Shown here: piece by piece, positions 1 through 11,439 of the stretch
Layout of the letters: the number at the start of each line of letters is the position of its first letter
Position numbering within the stretch: position 1 is the first letter of the stretch
Assembly: GCA_947179485.1 (NCBI GenBank)
Contig: OX359248.1
Coordinates: 4,605,501-4,669,500 of the forward strand
DNA from: Allacma fusca
Lineage: Eukaryota > Arthropoda > Collembola > Symphypleona > Sminthuridae
Direction: 5' to 3'
DNA: 64,000 nt
The notes under the pieces: model-generated
What the model saw: the letters and a program-made list of their open reading frames with translations, nothing else
Database searches by the model: none
What the model was told of the DNA's origin: nothing
Made by a program: the position numbers and the translations under genes

Positions 1-235
1 GGTTCTCACTGAGGTTCATCTGAGGTCATATTGCTATTTGTAATCCACTAAATGAGGTCATGTAATCAATTGTGGTGCATTAAGAGGGTTCAAATTCAAG
101 GGCAATTAAAATCCATTGAAACATTTGGAGCCAATTTGAGGAACATCTAATGGAAGTGAATCATATCCTCAATTACTGGGGCAGATTTTACGTGTGCGGA
201 GATATGTACATATGCACATGGAAATGGTTAGTCAA
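1..235. repeat. Dispersed repeat, copy 1
   Basis: This stretch resembles 3540-3820 in the same orientation. Shared landmarks are 'gaggtcat', 'aaacatttggag', 'gattactgg', 'gcagattttacgtgtgcgga' (with small changes) and 'gaaatggtta'. No reading frame stands out. It is probably a fragment of a dispersed element whose ends I cannot define, because the window begins inside it. Confidence 0.6.
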
Positions 236-2100
236 AATCTCAGCTGCGTTCAAGTTCAAGTCAAGTACACAAAATTTTGTTACTTGAAACATGAACATCA
301 AGTTCAAGTGAAATTATAATTTCAACTTAAATTTTCAAGTTCAAGTGAAATTATAATTTCAACTTAAATTTTCAAGTTCAAGTGAAATTATAATTTCAAC
401 TTAAATTTTCAAGTTCAAGTTCGATCAAGTCCAAGTTAATAATTTATTACTTGTTGGCAACTTCAAGTCAAGTTCAAGTACATTGAATGGAAGTACTTGA
501 ATAAAACTTGAGTATAACTTGAGTTTTTGTCACTGATGTAAAATGTGAGCATTGCGTAATTAGTGGCATCATTGCAACCCACTAAAAATAATATTGGGCG
601 TGAATCCTCATCATAATGACATCTTTGTGTTTGTTTTCATTCCATTGGCATTGATGTCGCCTTCACGGTGTCCAGTGGTCGAGTTCGAGAATAATTCTTG
701 TGTCCTGTTTCTATAATTTGAATAATTAAAAGTTCCGACTTATTATGTTATAAGGATGTTCGTGATACTCGGGGTTCTTGTTCCATTATAAAAATGAAGC
801 TATTTTTCAGTTTAGAGCATCACCCCGTGGGATATTTTAGGCCCGTACACGCCCGCGGCCCGTAAATGTTTACCCGTGCCCGCCCGGCCCGAAATTAAAG
901 TTCAACAATAAAGCCCGGCCCGGCCCATAAAATTTAAAAAAGCCCGTAGCCCGCCCGCTAATACCAGTCCAGCTTGTAAATTCATAGCTACAGACCCAGA
1001 ACAATTTTCTTATTCAATTTTTCATTTTCGCCTTTGTTTGAATGAAATTGGTAAGGCTGGGGTTACTTCCAATGTTCCAATGCAGAATTCTTACATTTAT
1101 GTTTGGCCAGAGTTAATGTCCCTCCTTGAAGCGATTGCCTGCTAAAATATCCCTGCACTCATTGCACTTCGCATAATTTATTGACACCTATGTTCAACTA
1201 GTATCTGTTTAAGTATTTTTAAAACTTGCAATTTTCCGACTATTTCCTGTAATTTAATTCGTTGACATTGAATGTCAAGGCATTGTTTTAAATGTAAAAT
1301 TGCAACCGTTTTAAAATTGTTCCATGTATTTAAGTTATGTACTTTTACAACCCCTGATCCAGCATGCACCGCATATGAATTTTTTCACGGGCTTTTACGG
1401 GCTTTCGCGGTCTTTTTTAACCGCATTGAAAAGACCGTACCCGCCCGTAACCCGTCAAGTGTAATAAATTTTACCCGTACCCGCCCGAAGCCCGGGCGGG
1501 CCGGGCTTTTTACGGGCTTACCCGCAAATTTTAACCGCCCGAGATGCTCTAGTTCAGTTCACCTTGAATCGAAGAAGTTTAAGAGCAATTTATTATTCCT
1601 TGTAAGAATAATTTTTGCTGATATTAAACATGAGGGCGCAGACGAACAACAAACAATATTATAAACCAACATTGGTTAAGCAAGATTAACGACGACAAAT
1701 ATTAATGAATATAACTGCTGGTTACACTTACTAGATAAGTGCAGCATTAATGTGATCAAGCCAATAATTTGAGTGTTAACCTCTTAATTATGGAAATTAG
1801 CAAATTAGACTACAATGTTTACAGTTATTTGATCAAGTATTTTAAACTTTTACAGCAAACAATATTATCCACATGCAGTTTAGTTTGTCCTAGTTACCGC
1901 CTATCATCTGTACTAATTGTGAACGAAATTTCTTGTATTGTTTATTCATTTACGAAAAAATACTTGAAAAATCAAGTTCAAGTACAAGTTCAAGTTCGCG
2001 TTCAAGTCAACTTGAACGTCAAGTTCTTATCAAGTTCAGGTTCTATAAAATTAACTTGAAAATCGTGTACTTGAATACTCAAGTTGCTTGAGAAACTTGT
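236..2100 (+). mobile_element. CAAGTT-array unit, copy 1 (degenerate transposon-like)
   Basis: The ends are rich in CAAGTT / AACTTG motifs (245-540 and 1968-2100), and 298-420 holds about three copies of a 37-bp tandem unit. The middle (545-812 plus 1552-1830) is homologous to the reverse complement of about 17085-17690, so this is a repeated unit present twice in the window. Near 540-590 the conceptual translation shows a CxxC-like start (KCEHC, matching CKHC in the other copy) that could be a decayed zinc finger. Later the two copies share a peptide like SKKFKxNLLF. Both copies carry stops. A hAT MITE (813-1551) is inserted in this copy only. No clean termini or target duplication were found. 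Confidence 0.5.
813..1551. mobile_element. hAT-type MITE with GCCCG-rich ends
   Basis: Terminal inverted repeats TAGAGCATC / GATGCTCTA are flanked by a near-perfect 8-bp target duplication (tttcagtt at 805-812, gttcagtt at 1552-1559). Both subterminal zones are packed with GCCCG / ACGGGC motifs, unlike the AT-rich interior. The homologous unit near 17.3-17.4 kb lacks the insertion, so an empty site is visible. No transposase is encoded. A terminal fragment of the same family lies at 59167-59291. The 8-bp duplication and ends make hAT the best superfamily call. Confidence 0.8.
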
Positions 2101-2215
2101 TTAGGATTATTTTTATGAAATGTGTCAAAAGTGCTAGGACACGTTCCCATTTACCCCAATGTTAATTTGACTCGACAATGTAAAGCAATATCCACTCGGA
2201 AGTCCAGTTCTTGAG
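2101..2215. other. Unassigned spacer
   Basis: This is a short AT-rich spacer between the CAAGTT unit and the foldback element. I see no gene or repeat in it. Confidence 0.5.
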
Positions 2216-3030
2216 AAGGACACCGCACAATCCTTACGAGAAAATGCCCTCATTTCGATTTTAACGAAAAAATTACTGCAGGGCGCGCCTTGATGCGTAG
2301 ATCATTTTTGATAATTGCCCCGAAAAAATCTGACGACGGGATTCGGAGATATCCCGGGTCAAAGTTAGCAAAAAATGAGGGGGGGGGGCTCATGGGGTAC
2401 CAAAAAATTCAAACAGTGAAAATTAGCAATATAACTTCCAAAATAGCAAGAATAAAAATTAAATAACGTGCAAAAAAAATTTCAGCGAGATATGACCTCA
2501 AAATTCCAAGATATAGACCTCAAGAGGTCACAGAGCGTCGATTCCGGTTTCATAATCTAAACGGTGACAAAACTGGCCCAGATTGGAATTAAACCAAAAG
2601 TTCTAGCCTATTTGAGGGAAATTTGAATGATTTTTAGGTACCAAATCCGGTATGGGATATTGACCTCGAGGGTCACAGCTGGGTCATCGTGTCACAAACT
2701 GGAACCAAACTCGGCACACGTTTAATATGTGTCTAATTAAAGCCCTAATTCCAATCTGGGCCAGTTTTGTCACCGTTTAGATTATGAAACCGGAATCGAC
2801 GCTCCATTTTTGAAGTTATATTGCTAATTTTCACTGTTTGAATTTTTGGTACCCCATGAGCCCCCCCTCATTTTTTGCTAACTTTGACCCGGGATATCTC
2901 CGAATCCCGTCGTCAGATTTTTTCGGGGCAATTATCAAAAATGATCTACGCATCAAGGCGCGCCCTGCAGTAATTTTTTCGTTAAAATCGAAATAAGGGC
3001 ATTTTCTCGTAAGGATTGTGCGGTGTCCTT
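2216..3030. mobile_element. Foldback (long inverted repeat) element
   Basis: The outer arms are near-identical inverted repeats beginning AAGGACACCGCACAATCC (2216-2443) and ending GGATTGTGCGGTGTCCTT (2808-3030). They share 'ggcgcgcc', 'gatatcccgggtcaaagtta' and 'ggggtacc' landmarks. A second inner pair (2527-2600 with 2745-2807, 'gcgtcgattccggtttcata') continues the palindrome. The left arm carries about 85 extra bases (2443-2527) that the right arm lacks. No target duplication is obvious and no protein is encoded; open frames in the arms are incidental. Confidence 0.75.
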
Positions 3031-3539
3031 TAAGCTTGCCCTTGCAAAGAGATTTATATTTATAGTCCCATGTTCTGTGCTTACGCATTTAGTATTTGTT
3101 GGATAAACTTTTATTTAACTAACTTTTTAAGCTAAATTTATTTGATTTTTATTTGTTTTTTACTGGTCATATTATCGTAACTGGAGGCTTGGCAGTGCTG
3201 AAAACTAAATAAATATTCCATTAGAGCAACCCTGTAGTTATTACTTTGTCACCCAAATTTAGTATTTTATTACCTGCCTGAATATTTTCGTAGTTCGTTC
3301 AATTGGTACTTTTTTAATTTGAAAATATTTTTAAAATAAATAATTATTATTATTGCACAGAGTACACTTACTTTCTCTCGAGCTGAAAACACCACCTTCG
3401 TAAAAGCCTAAGGCAGGATATGTCTCGAGAGTGCTGTAGAAATAATCACACTGCTGCTTCTGGAAGACTCAACTGAAGAACGTGAAGGCTGCAGATGTCA
3501 TGTGTGAGTGGAACGCATGGACGCTTTTCTATGGTCCAT
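3031..3539. other. No recognisable feature
   Basis: AT-rich sequence with no open frame, RNA gene or repeat that I can support. Confidence 0.4.
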
Positions 3540-3820
3540 TGAGGTCATGAGAATGTTTGCTATCCACTGAATTCAAACTGAGATAATGTTACTATTTGTA
3601 CCCCGCTAAGGTCAATCTTAGGTAATGAGAATTCTAGCTACCCACTGAGGTCAATCTTACGTCATGTACTCAAATGTGGTTCATGAAGGTTAAGGAAGAC
3701 CAAAAAAAGTCCGTAGAAACATTTGGAGCGAATTTTTGGAACATGAGCCACAGGCTCGATTACTGGAGTAGATTTTGCATGTGCGGAGATGAGCACGATG
3801 AAATGGTTAATCGAAATGAT
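3540..3820. repeat. Dispersed repeat, copy 2
   Basis: Same family and orientation as 1-235, sharing 'attgaggtcat', 'aaacatttggag', 'gattactgga', 'tgtgcggagat' and 'gaaatggtta'. It is diverged by substitutions and small indels. No termini were found. Confidence 0.6.
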
Positions 3821-4689
3821 GAGCCCCATTTTTAGGGGCGAGTTGAAACGAACTCCCTATTTTGATCGTTCGAATTCTTTCGTGTCTGTTAATCTTTTGT
3901 CACGATTAATTCATCAATCATAAATTAAATTATATACAGATTCTTATCTACATTATCTGCAATATCTACGGCCTTTACCTTTTTTTTTTATCAAGTCATG
4001 ATTGTTTGGAAAATGCGTTTGTCAATGCGGTCAGTTCAAACAATACATTGGGTGAGAATAATACTATCAAATCCGAAATACTTAGTTCAAATTTCTCATT
4101 AAATACATGAAAGGGGTCGTAAATTTCCTGCAAAACCCTTAAAGTTGACCAATATTTTCTTAAAATTTCATGAAGTTTTCCAGGTATTTTACCAATTCCT
4201 AATTACTATTTCAAATTTTTTCAAAAAGTATAGGGAGTCGTCATATTTTTCGAATTCCAAAAGATACGAACAAACAGTTGTATAAATGGAAAAATATTTG
4301 TTAATTACAAGGAATTAAGTAGCTCAGTTTTGTAAATTCCAACATGCTGTCCGAATTTTGTTGTTTAAATTCATAATTACTTAACCTAACAGTTTTGCCA
4401 ACTTGTAAATAATTGTAAAATTAAAATTATGAGTATTTGCTTAGTTACTTGCTGACAACTCTTCGCATATCCTAATTCCCAAAGCGCCCCGCGTAACAGG
4501 AAACTACAAATGTTAAAGTGTTCCTTATTTACTAGTACTATATTTGGATGTAAAGTTTATAACAAGGGAAATATAAAAGCATTAAATAAATTAACGGCAA
4601 TAAAAGCTGGTGGAAAAGTTAATTGAGCCCAGTAATTAGTTGATCCGTTTGATTCCTTAAAATTACTTCGAAAGCAAAAAGTGTTGAAA
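3821..4689. other. No recognisable feature
   Basis: AT-rich non-coding sequence. I see no gene, structured RNA or repeat. Confidence 0.4.
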
Positions 4690-4975
4690 AAAATTATTCA
4701 CCACAAAATTAACATTGTGCAATATACGGATTTATCACAAAATTAACATTGTGTAATATACGGATTTATCTCGAAATTAACATTGTGCAATATACGGATT
4801 TATCACGAAATTAACATTGTGCAATATACGGATTTATCACGAAATTAACATTGTGTAATATACGGATTTATCTCGAAATTAACATTGTGTAATATACGGA
4901 TTTATCTCGAAATTAACATTGTGTAATATACAGATTTATCTCGAAATTAACATTGTGCAATACACGGATTTATGA
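4690..4975. repeat. 34-bp minisatellite
   Basis: About eight tandem copies of a 34-bp unit that begins AAATTAACATTGTGCAATAT and ends in ACGGATTTATCACG or ...CTCG. Copies differ by a few substitutions (GTGC/GTGT, CACG/CTCG). The AAATTAACATTG core is shared with the arrays at 6680-6905 and 7910-8330, so all three are one minisatellite family. Confidence 0.85.
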
Positions 4976-5009
4976 TTTCAGATGATTCTTTGATGACAGT
5001 TTCGTCTAG

Positions 5010-5720
5010 TGTTTCTGTCGGTGCAAGTATTGGGAATAACCGAACTTGCAATTACAATTATAATGATAATACAAGTACCAGTAATGCCGTAACTGATACT
5101 TGCTAAAATGTAACAATTAAATCATGCTAATAACCGAAATTGAACTTGCAATTAGTTCATAAGTTACTTGCATTTGATAAGGTAATTGCAAAACCATTGG
5201 AATGTAATTGCACCGATAAGTACAATTGCAAGCGCAATAAATTGCAATTTGTAACTGCAAGTTAACTGATATACAGTATAAATCAGCGAAGAGGCAAAAT
5301 GACCTGTGCATTTTTGAATGGTTGCAAGACGATATACATGTTGTTTCACTCAATTGAACAAAATGCATTAAATTAAATGATCTAGATGCAATATATAATT
5401 ATTCAAATAAAGTGTAATGATGTAAATAGACTTTCTTTAAGCCTTCCAAGGCTAAAATATTTTAAAACTTCATTCTTTAACATCTTTACAATCCTTAAAA
5501 TATTATTTGGTCTATTTTTCTATAATTTTGTGTAAATGGAAACATTTTGATGCTAGTCAAAAATTTACTTACATCAATTTGTCTACTGAACGACGAAATT
5601 GTACAGTCAGTACAGTAATTACACTCGTTGAGACAATACTCGTGATTGTTATTTACATTAGTTAATAGAGCGGAATGAACTTTTTGCACTGCAAGCACTT
5701 GTAATTGCAATTTTTGACAA
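5010..5720. mobile_element. Possible hAT-like element with AATTGCAA-rich ends
   Basis: Motifs of the type AATTGCAA / TTGCAATT are dense at 5045-5250 and again at 5690-5720. The left side contains TAGTGTTTCTGTCGG (from about 5010), which resembles the left terminus proposed for the hAT element at about 34.7 kb (TAGTGTTTCTTATCGGG). No matching right terminus or target duplication was found. 'gcgaagaggcaaaatg' near 5285 also resembles the terminal repeat at 33.04 kb. Open frames here have no recognisable product. Confidence 0.3.
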
Positions 5721-6679
5721 TTGATGTAAATTGGCCAGCGAATGAAGTTTAATCAATCATGTCATTTTGTAGGTACTCTCAGGTAGTTGGCTAAAATGTC
5801 ATAATATTATAAGAACGCGGTAAAATGGTCGTATCAATTATTTCGGCGTAGTTGGCAAAAACATTTTTTAATTCTTAAAAATAATTGTTGTTTACCAAAA
5901 TTCAGCATTTTTTTGTAAATGAAATGGTGCCCTTGAAAATGTTTCCCAGTTCTTTGGAGATTGTGAAAATCGTTTCTTCAATTCTGTGGATTTCACATAT
6001 TGTTTGATTACCTTGGAATTTGGCCAAACACAAGTGCCATTTAAAAGGTTACTCCTGAATTTTTTTGTAAAAACCTAGGAACCTGGCAAAGTAATTTTCT
6101 CATTTCCTGTAGATTTGCGTTATTTATTTGTCCATAATAATTTAGTCTGAGAAATTTTCTCTGAAATTCGTGGTAATCCGCTCGAAATTTATTTGTAAAT
6201 TCGGGGAATAATTTTACTAATTCCATCGAATTCCATGAAATTATTTTCACGATTGAGCGAGTTGGCCACAACTATTTATGGAGTTCCGAGAAATTGGACA
6301 AAACCTTATCCAGTTGATTGGGACATTATCTATGTCAAAAAATCTGAAGCTTTCTGAGATTTTTCAAATCTGGAAGAAAATTGTCTCTAGAATGCGGGAA
6401 TCCAATATATTTTTACCGCTGCCCCTTCTGAGGAATAGCGGGAGAGAAAATCGTTTTATGTCTCCGGGTGCAGTGTGACCATAATCCTTAATTCCATTAA
6501 TCCGCCATGGCCCACGTATAGAGAAGTGATTCACAAAATATTTTATTTGTCACAAGTTTAGTTCTGGAATTTTTAATCATTGAACTGACACAATAATTGA
6601 GGTCTCAGGGTTAATAAAGATCAAACAAAGTCGGGGTTTTTATTCAACCCCAAAAGGAGCTTCGCGCTGTTTAAAAATT
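5721..6679. other. No recognisable feature
   Basis: AT-rich sequence with short uninformative open frames. No similarity to known families was seen. Confidence 0.4.
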
Positions 6680-6905
6680 TAGTCTAAAAGATTAATATTA
6701 CGATGTATAAAAAATGACCATAAATTTAACATTGCGCTGTATAGAAATTTATCCCAAAATTAACACAAAATTGTATTGGAATATTTATCAAAAAATTACA
6801 TTGCTCTCTATAAAAAATTGCGCCAAAATTTACATTGCACTGTATGGCAAATTCTTCGAAAACTAACATTGCGCTGCATAGAAAGTACTGCCAAAATTAA
6901 CAGTG
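6680..6905. repeat. Degenerate 34-bp minisatellite (left of inverted-array element)
   Basis: Diverged copies of the AAAATTAACATTGCGCTGTATAG unit (spacing about 34 bp), related to 4690-4975 and 7910-8330. It abuts the left edge of the inverted array at 6905. Confidence 0.6.
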
Positions 6906-7908
6906 CGTAGCGTAAAAATCGTGTTCGGAGAAAACTCCGCTGGGGATTTTTACGCCGAGATTTGTACGCCGCGAAAACTCCGCGGGAGATTCTTACGCCC
7001 GGGTGGAGATTATTACGCGGGGATTCTTACGCGGAGAAAATTCCGCCGGAGATTTTTACGCCACGTGAGAGAAAATTACGTGGAGAAAATTCCTTCGGAG
7101 ATTATTATGCTGCATTTTAAACTACATCCGGAATAAAACAATTTAACTGCCAAGGGTAATATTTCAGTCGAATATTGTGAGACACTGTCAGTACAAATTG
7201 TGCTAGCGAATTCTGAAATGCCAAGTGAGAGAAAATTCGGCACGAGATTGTTACGCGGAGTAATTATCTGTAAAACATGAATTTTATTCTTATACAAGTG
7301 TTTTTTTCAAAACAGTAGTCATAAAATACACTTGGTAACATACAACAGCATAAAAGCATAATGACAGCATCCAAAAAGCATTAGACGAAGACATTGTGAA
7401 TTATGCTTCTGGGAAGAGTGACAAAATGTTTTATTTATTAAGAATCTGCTATGCGGGTTTCATGCATTTGGCATCGTTGTACTGCATTTATTGATTTGCG
7501 TTAATCAATGACAATATATATAATAATATATAAAATATATAATAATAGCCCTGGACTGAGATTTAACTTGTTGAAATCACCTCATCTTTGACCATCTCAT
7601 CTTCATGACATATATTTATAGTGGTGCCCAATCATTATGGTTGGCATTATGAATTTAAAGAATTCACTGGCGCAATTCGTACTGGCTGGCAGTGTCTCAC
7701 AATATTCTACAGAAAATATTATTAATCTCCGAAGGAATTCTCTCCGCGTAAATTTCTCTCACGTGGCGTAAAAATCTCCGGCGGAATTTCCTCCGCGTAA
7801 GAATCTCCGCGTAATAATCTCCACCCGGGCGTAATAATCTCCCGCGGAGTTTTCTCTGCGTAAATATCTCCGCGTAAAAATCCCCGGCGGAGTTTTCTCG
7901 TAACTCCG
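6905..7908. mobile_element. Inverted-array element, TTACGCGGAGA motif
   Basis: The left side (6910-7105) repeats 'ggagatttttacgc' and 'gagaaaattccgc'; the right side (7720-7905) carries the same motifs reverse-complemented ('gcgtaaaaatctccgc'). Inner segments near 7160-7230 and 7675-7720 are also inverted copies ('attgtgagacactg' / 'cagtgtctcacaat'). This makes a foldback-like non-autonomous element inserted in, or flanked by, the 34-bp minisatellite. Exact ends and target duplication are unresolved. Confidence 0.6.
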
Positions 7909-8335
7909 TAAAAATTTACACCAAATATACCATTGCGAAGTATATAGAAGTTACTCCAAAAAATATCGCGATATATGGTAATTAATGATAAATTAGCATT
8001 GCACGGAATAGGAAATTACTCAAAAAGTAACTTGGCGCTGTATAAGAAATAATGTCAAAATTAACGCGCTACGTATACGAAAATAATTGAAAATTAACAT
8101 TGCTATGCATACAAAAAATTTCGAAAATTAACAATGCTATGCATACAAAAATTTTCGAAAATTAATATTGCGCGGTATAGGAAAATATTCGAAAATTAAC
8201 ATTGCGTGGTATAGGAAAATATTCGCGAATTAACATTGCGTGGTATAGGAAAATATTCGCGAATTAACATTGCGTGGTATAGGAAAATATTCGCGAATTA
8301 ACATTGCGTGGTATAGGAAATTACCCAAAATCAGG
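7909..8335. repeat. 34-bp minisatellite, third block
   Basis: Tandem units of AATTAACATTGCGTGGTATA plus GGAAAATATTCGCG. The last four copies (about 8190-8320) are nearly identical and the earlier ones are degenerate. Same orientation and family as 4690-4975 and 6680-6905. Confidence 0.8.
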
Positions 8336-8339
8336 ATAA

Positions 8340-9165
8340 AATGTCAGGTCAGTGAATTTTTCCAGAGTGCAATTTAATGAGTTTTATCTTCGATTCCCAA
8401 CACAACTCGACCCTCTTATTCTTTTGGAACCGGTTTCGGTGAAATAGGCCCGGGGCTTTGCAAATTATTAACGAAAATCGGAATTTCGGTGGTTTCGTCG
8501 AATGACGTTACAAGTCGCGTCGTTTTCCCCACACGAAGAATTCACAAGGTTCGTCGATGTGTATCACTGTAACTCGAGCCCCTGAGTCGATTAGTAACAG
8601 TTTCGTTGAAATCGGACAGGAACTTTAGAAGTTATTCAGTTAAAGAAATTCTCTAAATTGGTTGTGAAAGTGAAGTCACGTCAGTCAATTTTTCCCTGAG
8701 TGAGAATTTTTGAGATTTTTCTTTGATTCCCACCACAACTCGACCCTCTAATTCTGTTGGTACCGGTTTTGTTGAAATCGGACCGGTACTTTAGAAGTTA
8801 TTATCAAAAATGGGAATTTCGCAGTTTGGGGTTGAAGATTTTCCAAGTCGTTTAGTTTACCCCAGAGGGGGAAGTCATACAGTTTTATGACTGGTACCAA
8901 AATAACTTGACCCCGTGAGTCGATGGTAACGGTTTCATTGCAATCGGACGAAAAATGTAGATGTTATTAAGTTAAATTGAAAATTTTCTAATTTGGTGCT
9001 TATGCATAATCACGTAGGTCAATTTTTCCTGGGTGAGAATTTTTGAATTTTATCCGTGGTTTCCATCACATCTCGACCCTCGTAGTCTGTTGGTACCGGT
9101 TTCGTTGATTTCAGACAGGTACTTAAGAAGTTATTAAGCTACATTGTAATTTGCTCATTTGTTTC
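8340..9165. repeat. ~330-bp tandem repeat, about 2.5 copies
   Basis: Three copies begin near 8345, 8675 and 9010. Each contains 'gtcaatttttcc', 'gagaatttttga', 'cacaactcgaccctc', 'ttggtaccggtttcgttga' and 'aagttatt'. The unit is about 330 bp and copies are roughly 75-85% alike by eye. No coding potential is evident. Confidence 0.75.
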
Positions 9166-9269
9166 TGCGAAACTCAAGACTACAATGTGATAAGGATACT
9201 GATACGACGAACTAATTGTAAGCTTTATTAAATTTTCATTGAATTTTCTTTGCAGAAATCAATGGCCCT

Positions 9270-9635
9270 GCCGTCAATTCGATTCAGTTCAATCAGTGAA
9301 TCGATTTGAATCATAAGTCAAACGATTCGAGCTGGAAAATGCAAAATTTTTCTCACTATAGTGTCATGTGTATTACTGTACATGTAGTAAAGGGTATAGT
9401 AAAAGCTACGCTAAAATAACAAACGTTGTGGTATACGTAGTATTTAGACTATAAATATTCAAAGGAAAAGTACCCATGCGCAGTGGAAGCGGTGTTTGAT
9501 GAATTGTTTGAATTGCAATTCACATGATATTATTCAATTCAGTTCAGTACCACAAATCGAATCATTCGATGTGGCTTTGCTGCAAATCGAATCGAAATAC
9601 TACTGAATCGAATCGAAAATTTGGCGACCACTAGA
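9270..9635. mobile_element. Possible hAT-like MITE with ATTCGATTC motifs
   Basis: 'caattcgattcagttcaatc' at the left and 'gaatcgaatcgaaa' near 9600-9625 at the right are inverted relatives, with more GAATCGA / TTCGATT motifs between. It follows the array-at-ends design of the other elements. I could not define termini or a target duplication. Confidence 0.35.
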
Positions 9636-9728
9636 AGGGATGGTATAAGTATAGAACTCTAACAGCTTTATTGTGAGTCTTTAACGCACCATCAGTTTAC
9701 AGCAGTGCATTGCATGGGTTTTTTCGGC

Positions 9729-10040
9729 CTCAAATTGTTCATTATTCGTCAAAATCAATTGTTTGACTTTAAATTGCTCAATATTCGCCATAATGAATTT
9801 TTTGACCTTGAATTGGTCAATATTCGTCAAAATGAGTTTTTTGTCTCAGATTGGTAAATAGTGGTCAAAATGACGTTTTTGACCTCAAATTGATCAATAT
9901 TTGCCAAAATGAGTTTGTCGACCAAATTGTTCATTTTTCTTCAAAATCAGTTTCCCCCCATATTGGTCAATATTCGTCAAAATGAGTTTTTAGACCTCAG
10001 ATTGGTAAATAATGGTCAAAATGAGTTTTTTGACCTCAAA
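9729..10040. repeat. ~46-bp tandem repeat
   Basis: About seven degenerate copies of a unit like 'tcaaattggtcaatattcgt' plus 'caaaatgagttttttgacc'. It runs directly into the 13-bp satellite. Open frames starting here continue into the satellite only because that satellite lacks stops. Confidence 0.75.
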
Positions 10041-11067
10041 GTGCAGTTTCAAATTGCATTTTCAAATTGCAGTTTCAAATTGCATTTTCAAATTGCAGTT
10101 TCAAATTGCATTTTTAAATTGCAGTTTCAAATTGCAGTTTCAAATTGCAGTTTCAAATTGCAGTTTCAAATTGCAGTTTCAAATTGCAGTTTCAAATTGC
10201 AGTTTCAAATTGCAGTTTCAAATTGCAGTTTCAAATTGCAGTTTCAAATTGCAGTTTCAAATTGCAGTTTCAAATTGCAGTTTCAAATTGCAGTTTCAAA
10301 TTGCAGTTTCAAATTGCAGTTTCAAATTGCAGTTTCAAATTGCAGTTTCAAATTGCAGTTTCAAATTGCAGTTTCAAATTGCAGTTTCAAATTGCAGTTT
10401 CAAATTGCAGTTTCAAATTGCAGTTTCAAATTGCAGTTTCAAATTGCAGTTTCAAATTGCAGTTTCAAATTGCAGTTTCAAATTGCAGTTTCAAATTGCA
10501 GTTTCAAATTGCAGTTTCAAATTGCAGTTTCAAATTGCAGTTTCAAATTGCAGTTTCAAATTGCAGTTTCAAATTGCAGTTTCAAATTGCAGTTTCAAAT
10601 TGCAGTTTCAAATTGCAGTTTCAAATTGCAGTTTCAAATTGCAGTTTCAAATTGCAGTTTCAAATTGCAGTTTCAAATTGCAGTTTCAAATTGCAGTTTC
10701 AAATTGCAGTTTCAAATTGCAGTTTCAAATTGCAGTTTCAAATTGCAGTTTCAAATTGCAGTTTCAAATTGCAGTTTCAAATTGCAGTTTCAAATTGCAG
10801 TTTCAAATTGCAGTTTCAAATTGCAGTTTCAAATTGCAGTTTCAAATTGCAGTTTCAAATTGCAGTTTCAAATTGCAGTTTCAAATTGCAGTTTCAAATT
10901 GCAGTTTCAAATTGCAGTTTCAAATTGCAGTTTCAAATTGCAGTTTCAAATTGCAGTTTCAAATTGCAGTTTCAAATTGCAGTTTCAAATTGCAGTTTCA
11001 AATTGCAGTTTCAAATTGCAGTTTCAAATTGCAGTTTCAAATTGCAGTTTCAAATTGCAGTTTCAAA
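10040..11067. repeat. 13-bp satellite GCAGTTTCAAATT, ~79 copies
   Basis: A near-perfect tandem array of the 13-mer GCAGTTTCAAATT. Variant units (GCATTTTCAAATT, GCATTTTTAAATT) occur only in the first six or so copies (10040-10116). From about 10117 to 11066 copies look identical. Because 13 is not a multiple of three and the unit has no stop in any forward frame, all three plus-strand frames stay open and encode the same 13-residue repeat (CSFKLQFQIAVSN). This is a property of the satellite, not evidence of a protein. Confidence 0.95.
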
Positions 11068-11439
11068 TCGCTAAAAGCAGTTTTATTTTACTGTGCTTTG
11101 CTTCTCGGCTGGCTTGGCTATATAGTGAAAGTCAACTAGCAATTTAATCATTTAGATTAAGGACTTCTACCAATTCAATTTTGAATAGCTGCGTTGTCAA
11201 TAATTGATAGTTGAAGTTGGTAATTGACAACTAGTGAATGTTAAAGTAATCATGGGTGAATGTTTAATCATAGCGTAGATATTACACAATTTCCTACAGT
11301 AAATGCAACCTCGCCGGGTTGCATATTTACTTCTACTATAAAAGAAATTACGAAAAAATTTAGGAATTCACTCTTTTAATGTTTTAATGCTTGTTGGGCG
11401 TCTGATTATCTTCGTACTAATGACATCCGGCATTGCACC
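11068..11439. other. No recognisable feature
   Basis: AT-rich spacer. A small hairpin, 'tgcaacctcgccgggttgca', lies near 11305; nothing else stands out. Confidence 0.4.

Noticed and set aside
1178..1664. Two open frames (63 and 130 codons) over 1178-1664
   Set aside because: They cross the boundary of a MITE and have no family resemblance beyond the repeat shared with 17.3 kb.
10040..11067. CRISPR array
   Set aside because: Units are contiguous with no unique spacers, and the window is eukaryotic.
9909..11147. Long plus-strand open frames of up to 412 codons over the 13-bp satellite
   Set aside because: They exist because the 13-mer has no stop in any forward frame; all three frames encode the same repeat. 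No start context, domain or composition of a real protein.
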